From Fastidiosipila sp. (lineage in GTDB: Bacteria; Bacillota; Clostridia; Saccharofermentanales; DTU023), in the NCBI GenBank assembly GCA_012837885.1, contig DUQI01000006.1:1-46453 (forward strand): a stretch of DNA of 46,453 nt. The letters are read 5' to 3'. Under the pieces are notes generated by a model, which saw only the letters and a program-made list of their open reading frames with translations, did not search any database and was not told the origin of the DNA. The number at the start of each line of letters is the position of its first letter. Positions within the stretch are counted from its first letter, which is position 1. Made by a program: the position numbers and the translations under genes. Below, one piece after another: positions 10,220 to 17,922 of this stretch.

Positions 10220-11388
10220 TACTTCGGTTCCGGCTCGAAATACCCACCGTACCAGATCGAGGCCATGCCGATGCCTTCTTTCAGCATCGCGCGCACCTTC
10301 TCCGATCTGCCTACGGCATGCACCTTGACGGAACTGTTTTCCTCGGGACGCTCGAAGAGATACACCTCACCGGGGCGCAGCGCTTCGATCGTGTTCGGGT
10401 TATACGTCGTCAGGAAGATCTGGCAAGTCGGATGTCGTCTCAGATACTCTCTGATCTCGAACATCAGGACGTCGATCGCGTCGTGATACATCTGCTGATC
10501 CGGATAATCGAGGCAGAGCAGCGGCCGCGGTTTCGGATCGGTCAACAGAAGGAGCAACGAAAACAGGCGCTTGCTACCGGAACGCTGACCATGGTCCAGG
10601 AACGCGTCGCCAATCCGCTTAAAGTCCGGTACACGCTCCCTGATGTAAGCGAGCGTTTCCTCATAGCGGCGCGGGTCTTCTCTCTCCATGTATTCGAGGA
10701 CGTTTCGAATATTGTCAAAGCGCGGCGACACGTGACGGTGACCGCCCTTCGTGTGTCCGGTCAGCGGTTCCTCCTCCGTATCGTCGGAGGCGATGAACCA
10801 GCGCGTGATCTGTGCATAGATCCAACATAGATCGGCGTAATTCAAAAGACGCCCGTACGCGCCGAGCGAGAGATGGCGCCGGTCGACCATGGCGACCGAC
10901 TCTTCACCGTTTCGGGCGACGACCTTCCCTTCACCGCCGGCGACCTGCAAAAGCGTGCGCGTTTCTTTTTTACCGTCTTTAAACGTCGTCAACAGCACGT
11001 CTTCGTCTTTGACGTACGGCCTGTTGTGGACGTCGGAGTCGAGTCCGACGCTGTACGTCAAAAACGTCTCACGATCTTTGCGAAACGTCATCGACAGTCG
11101 CATCGGCCCTTCGCTGCCGTGCGTTTTCAAAGCGGCGAAGCCGCCTCTCGTCCCGGCTGCGGAGGCGAACGGCACGTCATGGATCAGGCAGTCGGAAAGA
11201 AAACCGAGCGCGGCAAAGAGCGCGCTCTTACCGCTGTCGTTTTTCCCGACGATCGCGCTCAACTGACCGAGCGGATAAAATTCTCCGACGGCCGATAGAT
11301 CGTCGAGTGCCGCTACATCAGGGGCAGTCAGGCCGAGTGAGAGGTGAGAAAATAAAGCGTAATTGGTTAGTTCGAGACCGATTAACAT
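10219..11388 (-). CDS. AAA/ABC-type ATPase (AAA_15/AAA_21 style), partner of DUF4276
   Basis: 389 residues. Walker A is GKNDSGKS (48-55). The position of the ABC signature reads HGQRSGSKRLFSLLLLLT. The Walker B equivalent is LLCLDYPD (about 290-297), so the usual catalytic Glu after Asp is Tyr. LTTYNPNTIEAL follows where the family has a T-H-S/N-P motif, with Tyr in place of His. The overall plan matches small SMC/OLD-like ATPases that accompany TOPRIM proteins in anti-phage modules. The start ATG 11388 has GAGGGC 6 nt upstream. A strong hairpin terminator stands between it and the SPFH gene, and no clear promoter is visible in the 60-bp gap, so expression may depend on read-through. Confidence 0.75.
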   Translation of the reverse strand: MLIGLELTNYALFSHLSLGLTAPDVAALDDLSAVGEFYPLGQLSAIVGKNDSGKSALFAALGFLSDCLIHDVPFASAAGTRGGFAALKTHGSEGPMRLSMTFRKDRETFLTYSVGLDSDVHNRPYVKDEDVLLTTFKDGKKETRTLLQVAGGEGKVVARNGEESVAMVDRRHLSLGAYGRLLNYADLCWIYAQITRWFIASDDTEEEPLTGHTKGGHRHVSPRFDNIRNVLEYMEREDPRRYEETLAYIRERVPDFKRIGDAFLDHGQRSGSKRLFSLLLLLTDPKPRPLLCLDYPDQQMYHDAIDVLMFEIREYLRRHPTCQIFLTTYNPNTIEALRPGEVYLFERPEENSSVKVHAVGRSEKVRAMLKEGIGMASIWYGGYFEPEPK

Positions 11389-11404
11389 CGTATTGCCCTC
11401 ATGG

Positions 11405-11426
11405 AAAACGCCCGCCGAAGCGGGCG
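11405..11426 (-). terminator. Terminator/attenuator after the SPFH gene
   Basis: Minus strand: CGCCCG-CTTCGG-CGGGCG followed by TTTT. A 6-bp all-GC stem with a stable CUUCGG loop. It sits between the SPFH stop and the ribosome binding site of the ATPase gene, so it ends the nfeD-SPFH unit or attenuates read-through. Confidence 0.7.
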
Positions 11427-11448
11427 CTTAGATTTTGTCTTCGTTCGT

Positions 11449-12447
11449 TTAGGACGGGTACATGACGTCTTTTGCCAGCGGCTCGTCTTCGACTTCCGGC
11501 TTCGGTCCGTCGTCTACCGGATCGACGAACAACTCCTTGAGCGTCGTCGCCATGCCGGCGAGTCCCTGCAGTTCCGACGGGATAATAATCTTAGTCGCTC
11601 TGCCGTCCGCCACCTTCTCCATCGCTTCCAGCGAGCGGAGCGTGATGAGCGGCTGGTCGGCCGACACCGATTTGATCATCTTCAAACCTTCAGCACGTGC
11701 GCTTTGCACCTTGAGGATCGCTTCGGCTTCACCTTCGGCTTCGCGAATCGCTTTTTCCTTCGTCGCTTCAGCGCGCAGGACCATCGCCATCTTTTCACCT
11801 TCAGCGACGCGGATCGCCGACTCTTTTCGACCTTCGGCCACGAGGATCTGTTCACGCTTGTCACGTTCCGCCTTCATCTGGCGTTCCATCGCGTTCTGGA
11901 TCTCTTTCGGCGGGATGATGTTTTTCAACTCGACCCGGTTCACCTTGATGCCCCAGGGATCGGTTGCCACGTCGAGAATATCTCTCATTCTCGTATTGAT
12001 GATGTCTCTCGAGGTCAACGTCTCGTCGAGTTCGAGATCACCGATGATGTTACGCAGCGTCGTCGTCGTCAGATTCTCGATCGCCAGGATCGGGTTTTCG
12101 ATACCGTACGTATACAGTTTCGGATCGAGGATCTGATAGAACAAGACGGTGTCGATCTGCATTGTGACGTTGTCCGCCGTGATCACGCCCTGCGGCGGGA
12201 AGTCGGCGACACGCTCTTTCATCGAGATGACCTTCGCGATGCGGTCGACAAACGGCATTTTGATATGGATACCGGTCGTCCAGGTCGCCTGATAGGCACC
12301 GAGACGCTCGATGACAAAGGTCGTCGCCTGCGGCACGATCCGGATATTCCGGATTAAGAGCAAGAAGATGATCAGAGCGACGATGCCGATGACCACGTAG
12401 GATGTAATATTGCCCGTGTTTAAACCTGCGAGCATAATGTAGTGCAT
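11449..12447 (-). CDS. SPFH/Band 7 (stomatin-like) membrane protein
   Basis: 332 residues. One N-terminal membrane segment (about 14-38), an SPFH domain (VPQATTFVIERLGAY, later FPPQGVITADNVTMQID), then a long charged Ala/Glu/Lys/Arg coiled coil (about 195-270) and a short tail. Such proteins form oligomeric membrane microdomain scaffolds and are typically encoded beside NfeD, as here. The ATG has AAGGAGG at good spacing. It lies 28 bp after the nfeD-like gene and is probably cotranscribed with it. Confidence 0.93.
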   Translation of the reverse strand: MHYIMLAGLNTGNITSYVVIGIVALIIFLLLIRNIRIVPQATTFVIERLGAYQATWTTGIHIKMPFVDRIAKVISMKERVADFPPQGVITADNVTMQIDTVLFYQILDPKLYTYGIENPILAIENLTTTTLRNIIGDLELDETLTSRDIINTRMRDILDVATDPWGIKVNRVELKNIIPPKEIQNAMERQMKAERDKREQILVAEGRKESAIRVAEGEKMAMVLRAEATKEKAIREAEGEAEAILKVQSARAEGLKMIKSVSADQPLITLRSLEAMEKVADGRATKIIIPSELQGLAGMATTLKELFVDPVDDGPKPEVEDEPLAKDVMYPS

Positions 12448-12475
12448 AATATCCTCCTTAAACCGGAAAGCCGGC

Positions 12476-12952
12476 TTAGTTTAACTTTTCCACGATCGCG
12501 TAGACGCTCTGAAACGTCCGTACGATCACTTTTTCACCGACACCGATCACCGACTCATCGGCCGTTCTCGCACTCCAGTGCTGACCGATGACCAGGATCT
12601 GACCGGTTCCCTGCAAGGGATCGATACGTACCGTGACGATGCCTTCCTTGCCGACGATACGGTCGGCGTTCGTCGCGCGGTCACTCGACAGGCGACGCGA
12701 CAGGCGCGGTTTGACGATCAAGATAAATATGGCGATACCGAGCAAGGACACGGCGATAAAGGCGATGATCTGCAACGTCGTATCGACATTGAACATCGAC
12801 ATGATCAAGGCAGCCAGCGCACCGAGCGCAAACCAGATCGTCGTCATATTGACGGTCAGCAGTTCCGACGCCATCGCGACGACGAGCACAATCAGCCAGA
12901 GCACCCAGGCAGGGATGCCGAGCAGTTGCTGTGAAAGTATGAGTGGCAACAT
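12476..12952 (-). CDS. NfeD-like membrane protein
   Basis: 158 residues: a hydrophobic N-terminal half with about three to four membrane helices, then a C-terminal OB-fold domain (IVGKEGIVTVRIDPLQGTGQILVIGQHWSA is the characteristic stretch). This is the short NfeD form without the N-terminal ClpP-class protease domain. The start ATG 12952 has a perfect AGGAGG; ten further upstream codons are open but unsupported. NfeD-SPFH pairs are a conserved operon thought to act in membrane quality control. Confidence 0.9.
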   Translation of the reverse strand: MLPLILSQQLLGIPAWVLWLIVLVVAMASELLTVNMTTIWFALGALAALIMSMFNVDTTLQIIAFIAVSLLGIAIFILIVKPRLSRRLSSDRATNADRIVGKEGIVTVRIDPLQGTGQILVIGQHWSARTADESVIGVGEKVIVRTFQSVYAIVEKLN

Positions 12953-13006
12953 AGAGCCTCCTAACGCGACCGGCCAAAGCAAAGCCGCTTTCTTACTACA
13001 GCGTCA

Positions 13007-13015
13007 AGTATAACA
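13007..13015 (-). promoter_or_regulatory. Extended -10 promoter of the nfeD-SPFH operon
   Basis: Minus strand TGTTATACT, a TG-extended -10 box, about 55 nt upstream of the NfeD-like start codon. The -35 position (TTTTAT, 17 nt further up) is poor. Confidence 0.55.
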
Positions 13016-13059
13016 AACGAATACCGTGTATAAAAAGATTTTTCCGATTATGTAACACG

Positions 13060-14355
13060 TTAACGACCGGCCAGAGAGCTGCCGTCCGGTCCACGTTCGG
13101 CCGCCTTGACCAGAATAAATGCCGTGTTATTGATTCTTCTCGTCAACTGATCGATCTCGTCTTGAGACGTCGTATCATCTTCTTCCGGCAAGGTCGGTCC
13201 GATGACCGGCGCTTCCGGTGCCGGTGAGATCTGAAATCCTTCAGTCTGGCGCGCTTCATCGATCCGTCTGAAGACGTTGAAAAGATACTGTTCTTCGTCG
13301 AACGGCGTCCCCGAGATACGGCCGGCCGTCTCTCTAAACTCCGGATTCTGGTTCTCTCTGCCGACTTCATCGAGAGACTCGATATTATAGTCGCCCGATT
13401 CGAAGAAGACGATCGGTATGCCGGCTTCGTCGAACGGCGTATGGCTGCTTCGCTTCGTCGTCCATTCCCGGAATATGACCTGCCGCGGCTCCGTCGGCTT
13501 GGTCACAAAGAACGTCGATTGATTCGTGTAGAGCGCGTAGCGGTTGTTCGTGTTCAATTCATATTGAAAAAAGATGTCGGTCGCCTCGTAGAGTTTTCGC
13601 CGCATGTGGTACGACTTGTGTGTACCGTCTTCGAGCGAGTTCTGACCGGCGTGCGCGTAGACTTTGTCACCGGCGTAGACCGGCCCGATATTGTACATAC
13701 AGACCAGCTTTTCTTTCTCCTGCTCACTCAGCGCGCCCAGATACGCTCTGGCTCCGGCGAAGCCGGCGTTGCCGGCACCGAAAAAGACGATCGATACGTT
13801 GTAGCCCGGCTGCTCGCGGGTCATCTGAAACGCCGTCAGCATGACCGCGGACAGTCCCGACGCATTGTCATGGATGCCGTTGTACTGCGCGTAGGAACGA
13901 CTTAGTACCTGTCCTTCTTCAAGATCCGGGTAAACATAGTCGGGGCCGCTGACCGGCACGTCATAATTCGCGCCGATGATGATGCGGCCCGAATTATCGA
14001 CCCCGCCGCCTTCTTCTTCCGACAGTTTGAAGCCGCGCCCTTTAATCTCGGCGCTGACGTTCCGCGACGTGAGCGTCTGACCGGTGCTGTCTTGAAACTG
14101 GAAGGTCTGAACCTTCGGCTCGAGTCCGAGCGTCTCCAACACCGAGACGAGATAGTCGGCTGTGCGCTCTTCTTGCCCCGACCCCGGGCTTCTGTACGGA
14201 AAGTGACGGGCGACCGTGCGCGCAAGCTCCGCCCCGTACTCGCCGTAAGCGGCGATGCGTACCGGTGCGTTGTCGCCACCGCAGGCGGCGAGCATCATAA
14301 GCGCGGCAAGAAATACGCCAAGCAGTCGTACACTTTTCGAAAGCACTTTCATCAC
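13060..14355 (-). CDS. M28-family-like lipoprotein, predicted catalytically dead
   Basis: 431 residues. A signal peptide ends in lipobox LAAC (C25), so it is a surface lipoprotein. The body has the M28 aminopeptidase plan: GANYDVP, HDNASG, FFGAGNAGFAGARAYL, MYNIG and SSHTPFDEAGIP. Compared with the usual GAHYDS, DNASG, FFGAEEAG, LDMIG and SDH, the first zinc His is Asn130, both Glu of the catalytic pair are Gly195/Asn196, and the next Asp is Tyr221. Only D163 and the last His remain. A zinc peptidase is therefore unlikely; it may be a binding protein. The start is GTG 14355 or ATG 14352, with no Shine-Dalgarno and a -10 box 6 nt upstream. It is divergent from the S11-like gene. Confidence 0.82.
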   Translation of the reverse strand: MMKVLSKSVRLLGVFLAALMMLAACGGDNAPVRIAAYGEYGAELARTVARHFPYRSPGSGQEERTADYLVSVLETLGLEPKVQTFQFQDSTGQTLTSRNVSAEIKGRGFKLSEEEGGGVDNSGRIIIGANYDVPVSGPDYVYPDLEEGQVLSRSYAQYNGIHDNASGLSAVMLTAFQMTREQPGYNVSIVFFGAGNAGFAGARAYLGALSEQEKEKLVCMYNIGPVYAGDKVYAHAGQNSLEDGTHKSYHMRRKLYEATDIFFQYELNTNNRYALYTNQSTFFVTKPTEPRQVIFREWTTKRSSHTPFDEAGIPIVFFESGDYNIESLDEVGRENQNPEFRETAGRISGTPFDEEQYLFNVFRRIDEARQTEGFQISPAPEAPVIGPTLPEEDDTTSQDEIDQLTRRINNTAFILVKAAERGPDGSSLAGR

Positions 14356-14361
14356 CGTGCC

Positions 14362-14390
14362 ATTTTAGTCGTTCTGCGCGTAAATAACAA
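14362..14390 (-). promoter_or_regulatory. Promoter of the M28-like gene, possible leaderless transcript
   Basis: Minus strand -35 TTGTTA (14385-14390), 17-nt spacer, -10 TAAAAT (14362-14367). Only 6 nt separate the -10 box from the GTG at 14355 (9 nt from the ATG), so transcription should start at or next to the start codon. No Shine-Dalgarno is present. Confidence 0.6.
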
Positions 14391-14473
14391 ACCGAAACAA
14401 AGGAGAAAGAGAAAAAAATACGCCGTACAAAAGGATGATAAGAGGTGCCTTTGGCTTCCTTCCTCCTCTTTAA

Positions 14474-14492
14474 CTCATGAAACCTTCATGAG
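14474..14492. repeat. Perfect 8-bp inverted repeat in the divergent intergenic region
   Basis: CTCATGAA-ACC-TTCATGAG, between the M28-like and S11-like genes. It could be an operator shared by the divergent promoters. There is no T-run next to it. The role is inferred. Confidence 0.4.
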
Positions 14493-14537
14493 CCGCGTGG
14501 CAGTGACGCGTGTACGCCATAAAGTGGTCTGTTTCGC

Positions 14538-14543
14538 TATACT
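14538..14543 (+). promoter_or_regulatory. Possible -10 box of the S11-like gene
   Basis: TATACT ends 8 nt before the ATG at 14552. No -35 box is evident. The sequence between contains GAGG, but only 2 nt from the ATG, too close for a working Shine-Dalgarno. This would fit a leaderless transcript; weak on its own. Confidence 0.35.
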
Positions 14544-14551
14544 ATGAGGCG

Positions 14552-15943
14552 ATGAGAAGCGAGACGGTAAAGCGACCAAGAGATTCACGAAAAGCGAGAC
14601 TGACGAAAGTCACGCTTTGGTTGCTTGTCGTCATACTCTGCCTGTCGGTTAGTGCCCCCGTGCTTGGTGCGACGCAACAACGTCAGCTCTATAACGGTTT
14701 CTTTGTCGAGACGAACGCGCTCGCCGGTGCCGCCGTCGATATGGGAAGCAGAAGCGTGCTCTACGATCTCGACCGGCAGTCACAGTTGCCTTTAACGCTC
14801 GCCTCGCGCCTGATGCTTCTCTTACTTGTCTCGGAAAACTTCGAACCGGAGCAGTCGGTCACGATCTCGAGTGAAGTCGCGAGAGTCGAAGCCGAACAGC
14901 CGACGCCGGATCAGGTGGTGCTTTTGACCGGAGAGCGCGTCTCGGTTGAATTTCTGACCTTACGTTTCCTTTACTACGATTCCAAAGGCGCGATCGCGGC
15001 GCTGGCCGAACTGTTCGACAAAAGCGTCGACCAGTTGACGCAACTGATGGAACTTCGGGCGAGAAATCTCGAATTGCAGCAGACGACATTCGAGAAGAAA
15101 AACAATCCGGAAGCGTCGGAATATCATTTTTTACCGTACTCTGCGTTCACCTCAGCAAACGATATGACACGCATCGCACTCGCCATCTTGAACAATCCCA
15201 AAGGATCGGCCTATCTGTCGCGAGGCGACGCCTATCTGCAGATCGACGCCGGCGGACGACGCATCGTCGCCTTGCGCTCGCCTCTGACCGATATGAGACT
15301 GAGAAGTGAGGACAAGATCACGGCCGCCTACCGCGCGGCCGACGACCAGTACGATCTGGCTTTTGCGTTCGGACGCACGGCGGACGGTATCGATGTCGCG
15401 TTCCTCCTCGTCTCTCCGCTGGAAACGGCCGACCGGGCCGACATCATCACCTTGTTCGATGCGATCGAAGGCCAGTACGAACGATCGAGGCTCGTCAATC
15501 GCGGTGACGTCGTACAAAACATCGTCGAGACAGCTGAAAACGGCGAAACATTCGGTCTCGTCTATCTGGACAACGTCTCTTACACGCACCCGAAAAACGA
15601 TCCGTTTTTAAAACAGTCGTTTTCCTATCAGGGAAATCCGCCGTACCGTCTGCCGCTGCAGCCGGGCATCGCGACGGGACAGGTCGCATTCGAGCTGCAA
15701 AACGGCTACCGGGTGACCGTGAACGTCGGTCCCGACCGGGCGATTTTATCCGAGAGCAGCACGTTTTCTCGTTTTCTCGCAGCGCTCCAAAACAATGCGA
15801 ACCTGACCTACATCCTGTTCGGCAGTATCGTCTTACTGTTTCTGATCATGCTGTTTGGCATCGTGCGAAATATCTTCCGCGCCGTGTATTTCTATCGTCT
15901 CGGCGGTTCCGGTTCGAAAAAAGACAAGAAATCAGTGAAATGA
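14552..15943 (+). CDS. S11 (D-Ala-D-Ala carboxypeptidase)-like membrane protein, predicted inactive
   Basis: 463 residues: basic N-terminus, a signal anchor or signal peptide (about 20-40), an S11-like domain, a beta-rich C-terminal domain and a final membrane helix (about 418-445) with a basic tail. The S11 framework is recognisable (AAVDMGSRSVLYDLDRQSQLP, then VTISSEVA and LTGERVSVEFL), but the active site is gone: where the family has PASTTKIM this has LTLASRLM, so Ser becomes Leu83 and Lys becomes Arg86. SGN becomes DSK (143-145), and no KTG is present (KIT instead). It cannot be a serine DD-carboxypeptidase; a peptidoglycan-binding or regulatory role is an inference. It is divergent from another apparent pseudoenzyme. 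Confidence 0.75.
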   Translation: MRSETVKRPRDSRKARLTKVTLWLLVVILCLSVSAPVLGATQQRQLYNGFFVETNALAGAAVDMGSRSVLYDLDRQSQLPLTLASRLMLLLLVSENFEPEQSVTISSEVARVEAEQPTPDQVVLLTGERVSVEFLTLRFLYYDSKGAIAALAELFDKSVDQLTQLMELRARNLELQQTTFEKKNNPEASEYHFLPYSAFTSANDMTRIALAILNNPKGSAYLSRGDAYLQIDAGGRRIVALRSPLTDMRLRSEDKITAAYRAADDQYDLAFAFGRTADGIDVAFLLVSPLETADRADIITLFDAIEGQYERSRLVNRGDVVQNIVETAENGETFGLVYLDNVSYTHPKNDPFLKQSFSYQGNPPYRLPLQPGIATGQVAFELQNGYRVTVNVGPDRAILSESSTFSRFLAALQNNANLTYILFGSIVLLFLIMLFGIVRNIFRAVYFYRLGGSGSKKDKKSVK

Positions 15944-16456
15944 TGTACCGGGGCGGATCCGATCGACCCATAACCGGGAAAACGCTCTGAGCAAGTATTC
16001 GTAGGCGACCAAAAACGCCTGAAAAAAAGCGATCAGGAGGATCCAGAGCAAGACGACGCCGATCCCTTCTGGCGGCGCGATCACGGCATCGATGCCGACG
16101 ATGATCACGGCGACGACCATCATGATCGTGAACACCGCATGGCGCACGAGCCAGAGGGTGGCACCTTTCAGTCGTCTCGCGAGCGCTAATGATATAAGTG
16201 GTGCCGGTCCGAAGAAAAACAAATAGAAGATGGTCGGAAAAAGTCCCGGATAGGCGATGCCGAGTGCACTGACCGCGATCCACATCGCGATCGCATAGCG
16301 CGGCGAGAGTTCCGCCCAGGCGACCATCACGATAAATGAAGAAAGCGTCAATAAAAAAAGGCGACCGGTCGGTAAGACCAGCGCCAGGAGAAGCGAGAGC
16401 CAGGAAAGTGCGGCGAGCAATCCGCCGAGCGCGACAATTCTGGCCGGTTTATGCAT
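15932..16456 (-). CDS. Small integral membrane protein, third gene of the DUF5685 cluster
   Basis: 174 residues with about five hydrophobic segments and a short polar tail. The pattern (ALGGLLAALSWLSLLL, then LPTGRLFLLTLSS and a FFGPAPLISLAL segment) resembles small membrane proteins of Clostridia with an ECF-transporter S-component look, but I cannot assign a substrate. The ATG lies 3 nt after the stop of the J-domain gene with no clear Shine-Dalgarno, so translation is probably coupled. The 3' end overlaps the convergent S11-like gene by 12 nt. Confidence 0.75.
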   Translation of the reverse strand: MHKPARIVALGGLLAALSWLSLLLALVLPTGRLFLLTLSSFIVMVAWAELSPRYAIAMWIAVSALGIAYPGLFPTIFYLFFFGPAPLISLALARRLKGATLWLVRHAVFTIMMVVAVIIVGIDAVIAPPEGIGVVLLWILLIAFFQAFLVAYEYLLRAFSRLWVDRIRPGTSFH

Positions 16457-16459
16457 CGA

Positions 16460-16861
16460 TCAGATGCAGCGGCAGAGATCTCCGCCCATGCATTCGCAGC
16501 AGCTGTCGGCTAGACAGCAACAGGCCAGATCCTGACAGCAGCCGCCCGAGCCTCCACCGTAATAGCCCCTTCCACCTCCGTAAAAAGGCGGCGGCTGATT
16601 CGTCTGCCGGCCGTACCAGGTCGGGCCGCTCTGCCCGTACCCCTGCCCCTGCCCTCCGGTTTGCTGCTGGCGGTTGCCGTTCGTCAACTGATCGTACGCC
16701 CAGTTGATCTCTTTAATCTTCTCTTCCGCCAATTCACCGAGCGGATGATTCTGGTAGTTATCGGGATGGTACTTCTTCACGAGCTCACGGTAAGCGGCGC
16801 GAATTTCATCCTGTGTGGCGCCTCTTCTGACGCCCAAAATTTCATACGGGTCTTTATTCAC
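16460..16861 (-). CDS. J-domain protein with cysteine-rich C-terminal tail
   Basis: 133 residues. Residues 1-65 form a J domain (DPYEILGVRRGATQDEIRAA, then KKYHPDN with the HPD motif), so it should stimulate an Hsp70 such as the DnaK in this window. A Gln/Gly/Tyr/Pro-rich linker follows, and the last 28 residues hold ten Cys (GGCC, ACCC, SCCECMGG, LCRC). The tail could bind metal or be a membrane-proximal palmitoylation-like cluster; this is inference. The start is GTG 16861 with GGAAGGA upstream. It sits between the DUF5685 gene and a small membrane protein, an order that suggests a shared function. Confidence 0.85.
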   Translation of the reverse strand: MNKDPYEILGVRRGATQDEIRAAYRELVKKYHPDNYQNHPLGELAEEKIKEINWAYDQLTNGNRQQQTGGQGQGYGQSGPTWYGRQTNQPPPFYGGGRGYYGGGSGGCCQDLACCCLADSCCECMGGDLCRCI

Positions 16862-16892
16862 AAAACTGTTCCTTCCACCTAAAATCGCATAC

Positions 16893-17765
16893 TTAGAGAC
16901 GGCCTAGCCGTAGTCCGGCGATCACCTTTTCTCTGACTTCGGCCAGTCCTTCGAGCGCGATGTTTCTCATGATACCGCCATCCCTTCGGTAAGGCAATAA
17001 GGCCAGGGTGCGATCGAGCGACGCTTCAAGCAACACAAGATGCGGCAAAACGGATGCGATCGCTTCATCCCTATCTTCTCCGGCGAGCGCATTGAAGCGT
17101 CCCTTTTCCTTGTCTTCGCTAAAATCGTCGATCGCATCGATCAGGTAAATCCAGCCACCGAGATCGGCGCCGACGAGCGCGAGTGCTTCGACGATATCGG
17201 GGGCTAGGTTTTCCGAGAGCGCCGCGTAGCGAAACATCGCCGCCAAGACGGCCGCAAAATGGGCGGCGAGCCGGTCGGGTGTCCGGGTGGCTCCACTCGA
17301 TTCATCTTCTCTTTTCGCCTCATCTTTCTGGAGCAAATGGAGCGTCGATTCAATCTCGGACGACAGCTCCGGCAGACGTGTTTTCGCTTTTTTAAAGGCA
17401 CCGGAAAAGAGGAAGGAGCGAAGCGAAGCTTTTAATCCGCCTTCGTCTTCGACGTCGTCTTGCAATTGAAAGCCGGCGAGAAGCACCGTGCAGTCGGCCG
17501 TCAGATCGAGTATCCCGTGATCTCTGGCGACCGGTTTTTTCTGGATCGGATTCAAGATGCAGCCTTCTTTCGAAAGTCGTACCTCCTGATCCGAAAGACT
17601 CAAGAACAACAGCGCGAAGAACGTAAAATCGTAGGTCAAACTGAGCCGCGGCACCTGACCGTAGCGGTCGGACAGCGCTTTGCAGACGCCGCAATAGACG
17701 GCGCGGTAGCGCGTAAATTCCTTCATCAGGAGATGGCTCTTGAACGGTCTGACGTAGCCAAACAT
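16893..17765 (-). CDS. DUF5685 family protein
   Basis: 290 residues, mostly helical, no signal peptide. It opens with MFGYVRPFKSHL and YRAVYCGVCKAL (C25, C28), then LTYDFTFFALLFL, the pattern of DUF5685. Further Cys at GCILNPIQKK and ADCTVLL could join the CxxC pair in a metal site. Near residue 205 the segment DAIDDFSEDKEKGRFN resembles the Asp-rich motif of all-helical isoprenoid synthases, suggesting a distant relation; this is speculative. It is followed by the J-domain gene (31 bp) and the small membrane protein. The ATG has no Shine-Dalgarno and a -10-like box 6 nt upstream, so the transcript may be leaderless. Confidence 0.82.
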   Translation of the reverse strand: MFGYVRPFKSHLLMKEFTRYRAVYCGVCKALSDRYGQVPRLSLTYDFTFFALLFLSLSDQEVRLSKEGCILNPIQKKPVARDHGILDLTADCTVLLAGFQLQDDVEDEGGLKASLRSFLFSGAFKKAKTRLPELSSEIESTLHLLQKDEAKREDESSGATRTPDRLAAHFAAVLAAMFRYAALSENLAPDIVEALALVGADLGGWIYLIDAIDDFSEDKEKGRFNALAGEDRDEAIASVLPHLVLLEASLDRTLALLPYRRDGGIMRNIALEGLAEVREKVIAGLRLGRL

Positions 17766-17771
17766 GGAGAT

Positions 17772-17799
17772 AGGGTACCACAGTGAAGTATGTTGCCAA
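17772..17799 (-). promoter_or_regulatory. Promoter of the DUF5685 cluster, possible leaderless transcript
   Basis: Minus strand -35 TTGGCA (17794-17799), 16-nt spacer, TG-extended -10 TACCCT (17772-17777), then six bases and the ATG. The -10 match is modest, but its position next to the start codon matches other genes in this window that lack a Shine-Dalgarno. Confidence 0.45.
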
Positions 17800-17922
17800 G
17801 TGAAAAAACCGTCATATAGTTCTTAGTGGATATCGCTGAAAGCGTGTTCCGATCCGTGTTTTGCCAGCCAATATGATAATATGGCGGATAGACTAAAAGG
17901 CCGTAGCAGGCAGGAGAAATAC

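Noticed and set aside
9560-11388. Naming the ATPase/DUF4276 pair as PARIS or Gabija
   Set aside because: The TOPRIM partner is DUF4276-like, not DUF4435 or a helicase pair; only the broad class can be supported.
17766-17922. T-box riboswitch before the synthetase fusion
   Set aside because: The region is only 157 bp and shared with a divergent promoter; no T-box motif TGGNACCGCG or antiterminator stem seen.
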